Position numbers and translations under genes: made by a program. This document shows positions 1 through 5,371 of a DNA stretch of 6,266 nucleotides, piece by piece. The DNA comes from Ideonella_A sp031398385. Its GTDB lineage: Bacteria > Pseudomonadota > Gammaproteobacteria > Burkholderiales > Burkholderiaceae_C. Positions within the stretch are counted from its first letter, which is position 1. Every line of letters begins with the position of its first letter. The notes under the pieces are model-generated. The model did no database searches and was not told the DNA's origin. It worked only from the letters and a program-made list of their open reading frames with translations. The stretch spans positions 1 to 6,266 of the forward strand of contig JANNNE010000208.1 in NCBI GenBank assembly GCA_031398385.1, read 5' to 3'.

Positions 1-60
1 GACTCCACTCAGGACGCCCATGCCGACGTCGGCGACGCTTGATGATCGCGGGGTGAGGCG

Positions 61-1062
61 TCACTTGGGCGGAGCCACCCCTTTTTCTCGCGCCTCCTGA
101 ATCGGCTGCCACGGGCCGAACTTGTGCTGCTCGGCCGAGAAGCCCGGCGTGTAGGGCGGGAACGCCGCATCCACCGGCTTGTTCTTCCGCGCAGGGAAGT
201 CCGCCTGCAGGTTGCTCTTGATCGGTCGGGACTGGCTGTTGATATACGCCGCCACGTCGAAGGCCTGCTCGTCTGTCAACACGGCATTGGTGTGGGTGAT
301 GCCGCTGGGCATGTTGCCTTTGATGAATCCCGCAGCCAGGGTGACGCGCGCCATGCCGGCGCCGTTGTTGTAGCTGTCAGTCCCCCACAGCGGCGGAAAC
401 TGATAGCCGTCGGCATCGCCCGCCTTGCCGCGCCGCATGCCCTGGCCTTCGGCGCCATGGCAGGCCACGCAGGTTGCTGCATAGACCTTCTCGCCCGCCA
501 CGGGGTCCGCGGCGCGCGCCAGCGCCTTGAGTTTCAGCGTGCCGCCACCTTCGATTTTCGCGCCCACGGGAATGCCGGTCGAAAGAAACTTCAGATACGA
601 CATCATCGACTTCATTTCTTCACTGTCCAGCGGCAGCTTGCGGCCGTTCATGCTGCGCTCCATGCAGCCGTTGATGCGCTCCTCAGTGGTGGAGATGGCG
701 TCTTCTCGCCCGCGGTACTGCGGGAAGCTGACGAAGGTGCCGATCCACGGGTTGCCGAACATGCGGCCACCCGCATCGATATGGCATGAGGTACACGCCA
801 GGTTGTTGCCGGCATAGCGCTTGTTCACCGCCTTGACCTCGGGGCCGATGTGTTTGTACGTCTCCTCCATCAGGACCTTGCCCCGGCGCACCATCTGGCC
901 GTATTTGTCGTCGGACAGTTTGCTGATGTCGGGCGCTTGCCAGTCCTTCGAACTTGGGGCAACAGCCGATGCAGCACCGGTGGCTGGACTTTGAGCGTAA
1001 GCGCCCACAGCCAACCCGCTACCGATGACCAAACCGATGATCAAACCATTGCGTCGTTTCAC
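61..1062 (-). CDS. tsdA: Secreted diheme cytochrome c, thiosulfate dehydrogenase (TsdA) family
   Basis: Predicted periplasmic diheme c-type cytochrome of 333 residues. TsdA enzymes couple two thiosulfates into tetrathionate and pass two electrons to a cytochrome acceptor; some members run in reverse as tetrathionate reductases. Residues 1-23 form a Sec signal peptide (basic MKRR, hydrophobic core, likely cleavage after AYA). Heme 1 is CTSCH (C90, C93, H94), followed by the family-like stretch FPQYRGRE and INGCMERSMNG. C133 is the candidate distal ligand, matching the unusual His/Cys heme of TsdA. Heme 2 is CVACH (C198, C201, H202), with M251 in the GNMPSG motif, or nearby K248, as likely sixth ligand. 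Residues about 285-333 form a Pro-rich C-terminal extension. The start is GTG, preceded by AGGAG at 6-7 nt, which supports it. The gene is last in a run of same-strand sulfur and redox genes, separated from them by fragments. The family call is firm; the direction of catalysis is not known. Confidence 0.85.
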   Translation of the reverse strand: MKRRNGLIIGLVIGSGLAVGAYAQSPATGAASAVAPSSKDWQAPDISKLSDDKYGQMVRRGKVLMEETYKHIGPEVKAVNKRYAGNNLACTSCHIDAGGRMFGNPWIGTFVSFPQYRGREDAISTTEERINGCMERSMNGRKLPLDSEEMKSMMSYLKFLSTGIPVGAKIEGGGTLKLKALARAADPVAGEKVYAATCVACHGAEGQGMRRGKAGDADGYQFPPLWGTDSYNNGAGMARVTLAAGFIKGNMPSGITHTNAVLTDEQAFDVAAYINSQSRPIKSNLQADFPARKNKPVDAAFPPYTPGFSAEQHKFGPWQPIQEAREKGVAPPK

Positions 1063-1076
1063 TTCGATTCTCCTGC
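1055..1076 (-). promoter_or_regulatory. Ribosome binding site and GTG start of the TsdA-family gene
   Basis: On the minus strand AGGAGA stands 6 nt before GTG, which is followed by AAA CGA CGC. This fixes the start at the non-ATG codon and leaves a complete signal peptide. I see no convincing -35/-10 pair in the roughly 225 bases upstream. Confidence 0.75.
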
Positions 1077-1287
1077 GAAAAAGTTGGCATCTTCATGCTC
1101 GTCGACTCACGGTAAATTCCGGGGCCACGCATTCAAGCGGCCCTGGCCAGATCTCCGTTTACGCGCTTCGTGCGCCAGTGTCTGTGCGCCAGCGCGCTCT
1201 GTGCGGAGTTGCTCGAGGGGCGGTCCATGCGCCCGAATCTCGCGAAGATCGAACCGCTCGCGGTTGATCGTTGGCGCAACCGACCCT

Positions 1288-1464
1288 CGATTCGTCCAGC
1301 ACGCGAACGTCGACCGGGAACGCGAGCCGCACGCTCTGCGTCACGACGCAGAACTCCTCGAATTGACCGAGTACTCGGTCCAGCATGAGGGCCTGGGACG
1401 CGCGTGTACCCAGATGCAACTCGACAACGCTTCGATCCTGATTTCGCTGGCCGCAGAGGCAGAG
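1288..1464 (-). pseudogene. C-terminal fragment of an OsmC-like protein
   Basis: About 59 codons are open between a TGA (1467-1465) and the point where similarity seems to end. The frame reads VVELHLGTRASQALMLDRVL and then GQFEEFCVVTQSVR followed by PVDVRVLD. A long helix, a Cys early in the next segment, and a hydrophobic beta strand resemble the C-terminal third of OsmC/Ohr proteins, where that Cys is the second redox Cys. OsmC-family proteins are thiol peroxidases that reduce organic hydroperoxides. The N-terminal domain with the first Cys is absent and no start codon with a ribosome binding site is visible, so this is a remnant. After about 1288 the frame stays open to 1159 but turns Arg-rich and looks like random out-of-frame sequence. 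The family call comes from the residue pattern only and is moderate. Confidence 0.45.
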
Positions 1465-1496
1465 TCAGCGTGTGCCAAGCCCGAGTCCTCGCGCCT

Positions 1497-1790
1497 CACC
1501 TTGGTGCCGCGCTGGGTGTCGAGCGCCGCCGTAGGCTCGTCGGCGAGGATCAGCACCGGCTCATTGGCCAGTGCACGGCCGATCGCCACCCGCTGTTGCT
1601 CGCCGCCGGCAAGCTGTGCCGGAAGCGAATTGGCGCGGTGGCCGATCTCCAGGGTGCCGAGCAATTCGTTCGCGCGGCGTTTCGATTCGCGGCGGCTCAC
1701 GCCATTGATCTGCAGCATCAGCACCACGTTCTCAAGCGCAGTCAGGAAGGGGATCAGGTTGTGCTGCTGGAAGCAGGCGAAGCGCCGCGC
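1497..1790 (-). pseudogene. Internal fragment of an ABC transporter ATPase (MacB/DevA-like)
   Basis: About 98 codons of an ABC nucleotide-binding domain lacking both ends. In order it shows the Q-loop (FQQHNLIPFLTALENV, F codon at 1772-1770), a helical segment, the ABC signature as LAGGEQQRVAIGRAL, Walker B with catalytic Glu (LILADEPT) and the D-loop (AALDTQRG). The Walker A P-loop that should precede the Q-loop is missing: upstream of about 1790 the frame becomes unrelated and runs into the 3' end of the AhpD-like gene. The H-loop that should follow the D-loop is missing too, because after RGTKV the sequence no longer resembles an ABC domain and changes into the OsmC-like fragment in another frame. 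The pattern fits MacB/DevA/LolD-type export ATPases. Without Walker A and H-loop it cannot work as an ATPase. Confidence 0.8.
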
Positions 1791-1820
1791 GGCGATTGTG
1801 CTTCTAGTGCAGTGTTTCGC

Positions 1821-2177
1821 TCACGAGGCACTTGAAAACTCGTCGAAGGCAGCGATGGCGTTGGCCGCATACATCAGCGACGGGCCACCTCCCATGTAGG
1901 TGGTGACACCAAGGGTTTCGTCAATCTCCTGCCGGGTCACCCCCAGCTTGACCAACGTCTGCATGTGAAAGCCGATGCAGGGGTCACACCGCGCGGCAAC
2001 GCTGAGGGCAAGCGCAATGAGCTCCTTGGTCTTCTTGTCGAGCACCCCGTTGCCTGTGGCAGCACGCCCCAGCTCGCTGAAGCTTTTCATGACATCAGGC
2101 GTGGTCGACCTCATCGTTGCCAGCCCAGCAGATACCGACTGGGTCAGCTCAAGAAATTTCGCGGTCCGTTCGGACAT
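1821..2177 (-). CDS. AhpD-like carboxymuconolactone decarboxylase family protein
   Basis: A 118-residue all-helical protein of the AhpD/CMD fold. The signature spans residues 52-71, E-(11)-C-DP-C-IGF-H, giving E52, C64, C67 and H71. These are the spacings of the AhpD redox centre, where the CxxC dithiol and proton-relay Glu/His reduce a partner peroxiredoxin or peroxide. Small members like this are cytoplasmic, often of unknown substrate, and need not be true muconolactone decarboxylases. I place the start at ATG 2177 because GGGAGAAG lies just before it; a TTG six codons upstream is in frame but poorly placed. The gene begins 18 nt after the DUF2892 stop, so the two probably share a message. 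The C-terminus looks natural (AAFDEFS then SAS), but an ABC-transporter fragment begins about 30 nt later, so the original downstream neighbour has been lost. Confidence 0.85.
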   Translation of the reverse strand: MSERTAKFLELTQSVSAGLATMRSTTPDVMKSFSELGRAATGNGVLDKKTKELIALALSVAARCDPCIGFHMQTLVKLGVTRQEIDETLGVTTYMGGGPSLMYAANAIAAFDEFSSAS

Positions 2178-2195
2178 GGGCTTCTCCCGAGGCAA

Positions 2196-2402
2196 TCAAG
2201 GTCTGGCGACCGAAGTCTGAGCGGGGCAGGTCCGCAATCCGAAGGGCAGATAGGCTGGGCAAAAGCGGAACACCCCGGGGGCGAGCGCAATGATGCCTAT
2301 CCAGCCCCAGGCCCCGATGTAGCCGAGCAGGCTGGCTGCGATCAAGGCCACGCCAAAGAGGGCGCGGGTGACGCTATCAACGGTACCGACGTTTTGAATC
2401 AT
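2196..2402 (-). CDS. YgaP-like DUF2892 inner-membrane protein
   Basis: A 68-residue membrane protein matching the two-helix YgaP/DUF2892 family. The N-terminus NVGTVDSVTR is the family's NVGxxDxxxR motif. Residues about 12-30 and 32-46 are hydrophobic helices, and the second is followed by FRFCPAYLPFGLRTCP, carrying the conserved FCPxY and TC cysteines (C48, C59). In YgaP this segment anchors a rhodanese domain to the inner membrane; the stand-alone form occurs widely in sulfide, sulfur-transfer and peroxide operons, with no settled biochemical role. AGGAG lies 7 nt before the ATG. The stop is 18 nt before the AhpD-like start, so they are likely co-transcribed. Neighbouring Fe-S, OsmC-like and TsdA-type genes fit a sulfur-redox setting, which is inference from context. 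Confidence 0.85.
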   Translation of the reverse strand: MIQNVGTVDSVTRALFGVALIAASLLGYIGAWGWIGIIALAPGVFRFCPAYLPFGLRTCPAQTSVARP

Positions 2403-2418
2403 GTCTTTCTCCTTTGGC

Positions 2419-2535
2419 TCAGATCATCATCCTCGGGTTGTTCGGAGCCGACATGATCGAGGTCAAGACATCGCCAATCAGGCCCGCAAGTTGGCGCGGT
2501 CCGGCCGGCAGTGTTTCGCTGATGGGACTGCGCGC
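2419..2535 (-). other. Coding-like tail of an unrecognised gene
   Basis: Directly after the stop of the Fe-S remnant the same frame stays open for 38 codons, then ends in TGA. It reads PISETLPAGPRQLAGLIGD and ends SAPNNPRMMI, with mostly G or C in third positions, as in real genes here. There is no ATG, GTG or ribosome binding site to start it at a useful position. It could be the 3' end of a lost gene or a chance frame. A second frame runs from GTG at 2539 to a TGA that overlaps the DUF2892 ATG, but its third positions are unlike those of genes in this window. Confidence 0.25.
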
Positions 2536-3238
2536 TCACGGCAGCTGTGCGACGACCAGCTCGATCAGACCTTCGATGTGCAGCCCCGAGGGTTCCTCCG
2601 CCTCGCCCGCGATGAAGTCGAGCCGGCAGCTGGCGCATGACATCACCCCGGTGTCGGCGCCGGTGGCCTGGACCTGGGCCTGCATGATCTGCCAGGCCTC
2701 GCGCCGCAGCGGTGCGGCACGGTTGGTCAGGAAGGTAGGCGTGACCACACTCGGGGAGGATCACCGTCTTCGCGCCGATGGCCAGCGCCTCGTCGATGGC
2801 TTTCTGGCTGGCCGTGCGTTGCAAGGACTCGTTGCCGGACAGCAGCCCGAAGTTGGCGGCCTCGAACACGGCGCTGCGCAAGATCCAGTCGATCTTCAGG
2901 TGATTGAGGATCCGCGCCGTGGCCGCCAACGCCTCCTGGAACAGCAGCACGTCGATCACGGTGCTGACCAGCATCACATCCGCATGCGGCTTGTCCAGCG
3001 GGATCGTCAAGCCCTGGCCGCGCAAGGTCTCGACGACGCCGGCCAGTTCGGCCGGTCCGACGCCGAACACCGTGCCATGCCCGGCCTGCTCCTGGGCGAC
3101 CGCCATCAGTTCCAGCGGCACGAGGCCGGCCTCGGACAGCGCCTCGCGCATCACGTTGACACCGCGTGCGATGTTGATGCCCATCGGGCAGACCATGCTG
3201 CAACAGCCGCACTCCGTGCAACTGTCGTAGACGAGTTC
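2536..3238 (-). pseudogene. (Fe-S)-binding oxidoreductase, HdrC/HdrB (GlpC-like), truncated and internally deleted
   Basis: Remnant of a cytoplasmic iron-sulfur protein combining a ferredoxin-type domain with CCG domains, as in heterodisulfide-reductase-like electron carriers. The 5' part is gone. The readable frame begins YDSCTECGCCSMVCPMGI, the last half of a CxxCxxCxxxCP [4Fe-4S] site (3220-3188). It continues through conserved FEAANFGLLSGNESLQ and TVILPECGHAY. At about 2734 the frame breaks: the next frame reads FLTNRAAPLRREAW, then TGVMSCASCRLDF, which is the family's C-terminus, ending in TGA at 2538-2536. Members normally carry about 100 residues between GHAY and this point, including HDPC and CCGGG cluster ligands; they are absent. 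It has therefore lost its start and one cluster site. It is oriented and placed as the first gene of the DUF2892/AhpD-like run. Confidence 0.85.
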
Positions 3239-3677
3239 CTGCTGAAGGAAAAAGGGATCTGGTCGGTGACAGAGGAAGGCCGCGCGGCTTACCAGCAGTA
3301 CGCCGAACCGGAAGCGTTCTACAAGCGCGCGGTCAAGCTGTACGCGGAATGGCGTGCGTCGAAACCAGATGCAGAAAACCCGTCGACTGGAAATGCAGTC
3401 GAGGACTCGCCGTCAATCCAACAAGCAGCAGTCAGCGTGGTCAGCTTGCGTTCCTTCATGGCGGTGCTGGGCGACGACGACGTGGGTCTGTTCGTTTGCA
3501 CCGGCGGGTTCACGAAGGATGCCAAGCCCGAAGCACGCACGCAGCAGAAGCGACGCGTCACGCTGATCGGATTGGAGCGGCTATTCGACTTGTGGGTCGA
3601 GCACTACAAGTCGCTATCCGAAGCAGCAAGCAGGACTGCCACTGCGTCCAATCCATTTCCTTGCGCCAAAGGCTTGA
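3230..3677 (+). pseudogene. Mrr-family restriction endonuclease remnant without catalytic core
   Basis: Remnant of a Mrr-type (type IV-like) restriction endonuclease, a class that cuts modified foreign DNA. The opening is the end of an N-terminal winged-helix region (FLLKEKGIWSVTEEGRAAY), then FYKRAVKLYAEWRASKP, after which the sequence turns nondescript. At about 3446 it resumes with the family's C-terminal signature, LRSFMAVLGDDDVGLFVCTG, GFTKDA.PEART and LERLFDLWVEHY. The normally intervening PD-(D/E)xK core, about 100 residues with the D...QxK catalytic motif, is missing, though the reading frame is kept across the gap. Around 3623-3632 a frameshift moves the expected ending into another frame, GLPLRPIHFLAPKA followed by TGA at 3675; the original frame instead runs to TAG at 3688. 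There is no start codon, because the 5' end is cut at the junction with the Fe-S remnant. It is surely non-functional for cleavage. Confidence 0.8.
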
Positions 3678-3759
3678 ACTTGACATAGGCCCAAAGGTCA
3701 TCGCGAGGGCCACTGACTTGGTGAGCCAGTTTTTGAAGACACAGACCTCGTCACAAAGC

Positions 3760-3783
3760 AAAACGCCGACCATCGGGTCGGCG
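3760..3783 (-). terminator. Rho-independent terminator (minus strand)
   Basis: A perfect 8-bp stem, CGCCGACC/GGTCGGCG, has a 4-nt loop (3764-3783). On the minus strand it is followed directly by TTTTGCTTT. On the plus strand no T-run follows, so the direction is leftward. It lies 17 nt beyond the TAA that ends the fragment at 3800 and would also stop read-through from the Fic gene. Confidence 0.75.
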
Positions 3784-3799
3784 CGTGCCAATTCTTGAG

Positions 3800-3985
3800 T
3801 TATTGTTTTTGTTCGAGAATTTTGGTTGCAGGGGCAGGATGGTTAGGAGACTGCCACGGCTGGATGTTGGCATCGACATTGAACGTCCTCAGACGGCGTT
3901 CCGCGGTGCCAAACTGCGCCGTCCTGTCCCGCTTGGATTTTCCCGAGCGCCACAGGACACCGCTATGCGCCGACTCCGCTCGATG
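3800..3985 (-). pseudogene. 3' end of an unrecognised gene
   Basis: A frame of about 61 codons, open from a TAG near 3988 to TAA at 3802-3800, has no ATG or ribosome binding site. Its last part looks like a genuine protein end: RLRTFNVDANIQPWQSPNHP, then APATKILEQKQ. A good terminator follows the stop. I do not recognise the family. With no start and a conserved-looking tail it may be the remnant of a gene whose 5' part was lost, as seen for other fragments here; the upstream half is basic and less protein-like. The Fic gene upstream is unrelated. A competing reading of 3823-3840 as the 3' end of an initiator tRNA is given among the findings. Confidence 0.35.
3921..3958. repeat. Imperfect 38-nt hairpin
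   Basis: The arms GTCCTGT (3921-3927) and ACAGGAC (3952-3958) pair perfectly. Inside a symmetric CC/CC internal loop, CGCTTGG (3930-3936) pairs with CCGAGCG (3943-3949) with one G-T pair around a 6-nt loop. There is no T-run on either side, so it is not a simple terminator. It could be a REP-like or recombination site, or a processed structure in the 3' region of the Fic transcript. Confidence 0.5.
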
Positions 3986-4086
3986 GGGCTACGACCCAAT
4001 GTCACTTTCGGCGTTCAACGGGCTGCGCTCTTGGGCCAACAGGCCCGACCATTGGGCACCGGGCGGGCCCGTTGCCTCCACACCGA
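3986..4086. other. Non-coding stretch downstream of the Fic gene
   Basis: No gene-like frame is visible between the Fic stop codon and the fragment to its left. A short perfect inverted repeat, GGGCC-AACA-GGCCC, lies near 4033-4046 without a T-run on either strand; it might weakly terminate fic transcription, but this is not supported further. Confidence 0.3.
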
Positions 4087-5292
4087 TCAGTGCGCCTGAG
4101 GCTGCGCAGCCGCGTCGGCTTCGGCCTCCGGCCAAAGGGCCGGGAAGTAAAAGCGCAGCGCATGCAGCGGCAGCCCGAACCGCACCTTGCCCTGCACCGT
4201 GTCGCTGCGAAGCAAGCCCCGCCGCACCAGAGCCGACAAAACGTTGACTGCCGTGCGCTCGCCCAGCCCGGTCATCCGCTTGAACTCGCCGCGCTCGATT
4301 TCCATGCCGGTCACGAAAAGGTAGTGCAGCGGGCGCAGGGCCTCCAGCCGCACCCCGCTCTTCAAGGACTCCTGCTCGAAGCTCAGGCATGCCGCGAAGC
4401 GCTGATCGATAGCCCCCAGGTTGAGCAGCGAGCGCATGAACGACACCTGGTCGAGGCAGACATCCAGCACGTAGTCGATCCAATCGACCAAGGCCGCCTC
4501 GCTGAGGTTGCCGCGTCCATCCAGGTCGCTGCGGCGGGGCTCGTCGGCCGCAGCCAACAAGGCGTAGTAGCGATCGACCGACCGCGCGAAGCCCCGCAAG
4601 GGTGACCACAGACCGCCCGTGTAGCCCAGCGCACTGAGAAGGGTGTGGGTGTGCAAACGCATGACCCGGCCGTTGCCATCGACGAAGGGGTGGATCCATC
4701 CGAGCCGCTGATGCGCAGCAGCCATGGCCAGCAAGGCGGCATCGCCACGGCGCACCCCGCCGAAGAAAGTCGCCCATCGTTCCAGGAAAGTGCCGAGGCT
4801 GTCGGCCTTGGGTGCCACGTGGCGTCCCACGCTCACTTCGCGACGCCGCAGCGAGCCGGGCTCGATCGTCTCGCCTTCGTCGGTCTGCATGTCGCTCGGA
4901 GGAAGCCGGGCGAACAGCGCAATGTGGATGTCCTGGATGGCCTGGGCCGAGTACAGGCGTGCTGCCCCGTCGGCACCGCCGTAGCGCTGTTCGAGTTCGA
5001 CCTCGGCATCGATGTGGGCAATGGCCAGGCGCTGGCGGGCGGCGAGCTTCGTGTCCTGTGAGAAGTCCTTGCGCAAGGCCTGCTCCAACTCGAGCGGACG
5101 CGTGTGCTGCCCCTCGATGCGGTTGGAGTAATACGAATTCATGGCCCGCAGCAGGCCTCGCAGTTCAGCGGCCAGCGGCTGGTTCGCCAGGCCGCTGGCG
5201 GCCAACGCGAGGTCATGCGCCTTCGCCAGCAGGGGCTCTTGCCGAGCCTGTGTGGGCAGCAGGGGTTCGAACTGGTGAGGCTGGTCGTACAT
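4087..5292 (-). CDS. Fic-family AMP-transferase (adenylyltransferase) with C-terminal winged helix
   Basis: A 401-residue Fic protein. Fic enzymes transfer AMP from ATP to hydroxyl side chains of target proteins; targets here are unknown. The catalytic loop is intact: HPFVDGNGRVMR, with H201, N207, R209 and R212. A beta-hairpin flap (REVSVGRHVAP, 151-161) precedes it. Residues 56-61, SNRIEG, match the inhibitory helix motif (S/T)xxxE(G/N), with E60 predicted to block productive ATP binding. The inhibitory helix is therefore built into the N-terminus (class II), and no separate antitoxin is needed. Residues about 325-380 (EFKRMTGLGERTAVNVLSAL, then VRRGLL) form a winged helix-turn-helix typical of this subgroup. 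I choose the ATG at 5292 because MYDQPHQFEPLLP is a typical N-terminus and the upstream open frame is AT-rich promoter-like DNA; the ribosome binding site is weak. An upstream in-frame ATG at 5397 would give 436 residues. Nothing suggests decay. Confidence 0.88.
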   Translation of the reverse strand: MYDQPHQFEPLLPTQARQEPLLAKAHDLALAASGLANQPLAAELRGLLRAMNSYYSNRIEGQHTRPLELEQALRKDFSQDTKLAARQRLAIAHIDAEVELEQRYGGADGAARLYSAQAIQDIHIALFARLPPSDMQTDEGETIEPGSLRRREVSVGRHVAPKADSLGTFLERWATFFGGVRRGDAALLAMAAAHQRLGWIHPFVDGNGRVMRLHTHTLLSALGYTGGLWSPLRGFARSVDRYYALLAAADEPRRSDLDGRGNLSEAALVDWIDYVLDVCLDQVSFMRSLLNLGAIDQRFAACLSFEQESLKSGVRLEALRPLHYLFVTGMEIERGEFKRMTGLGERTAVNVLSALVRRGLLRSDTVQGKVRFGLPLHALRFYFPALWPEAEADAAAQPQAH

Positions 5293-5299
5293 GGGTATG

Positions 5300-5371
5300 T
5301 TGCGAACCTGACGTTGTCGCAAGTCTATGTCTAATAAAGATTTATTTAATGTCTGCGCAAAAATTTGCGTA
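5300..5371 (-). promoter_or_regulatory. Probable promoter and paired inverted-repeat operators of the Fic gene
   Basis: On the minus strand TTGCGC (5360-5355) and TTATTA (5337-5332) are 17 bp apart in the window's only strongly AT-rich stretch, a plausible -35/-10 pair. A near-perfect palindrome, CGCAAA-AA-TTTGCG (5356-5369), overlaps the -35. A second inverted repeat, TTGCGA-N11-TCGCAA (5300-5322), sits between the predicted transcription start and the Fic ATG. Both carry a TTGCG half-site, the layout of a repressor-controlled promoter. The Fic winged helix is one candidate for binding it. Confidence 0.5.

Noticed and set aside
1063..1160. A sigma70 promoter for the TsdA-type gene (TTGAAT with a TTTACC-like -10)
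   Set aside because: Spacing is 15 nt or less and the -10 match is poor, so I do not call a promoter.
850..1899. A 349-codon plus-strand open frame opposite the cytochrome start and the ABC fragment
   Set aside because: It runs antisense to the cytochrome signal peptide and the Q-loop/Walker B segment, is rich in Ser, Arg and Cys, and has no recognisable motif or ribosome binding site.
2399..2539. A 46-codon minus-strand frame from GTG 2539 whose TGA overlaps the DUF2892 ATG
   Set aside because: The overlaps suggest translational coupling, but its third codon positions are mixed, it has no ribosome binding site, and the residues look like an out-of-frame reading.
2414..3688. A 424-codon plus-strand open frame spanning the Fe-S and Mrr regions
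   Set aside because: Its first 270 codons are the antisense of the Fe-S gene and show no family pattern; only the part after about 3230 is real (Mrr). The long frame is an accident of the head-to-head join in GC-rich DNA.
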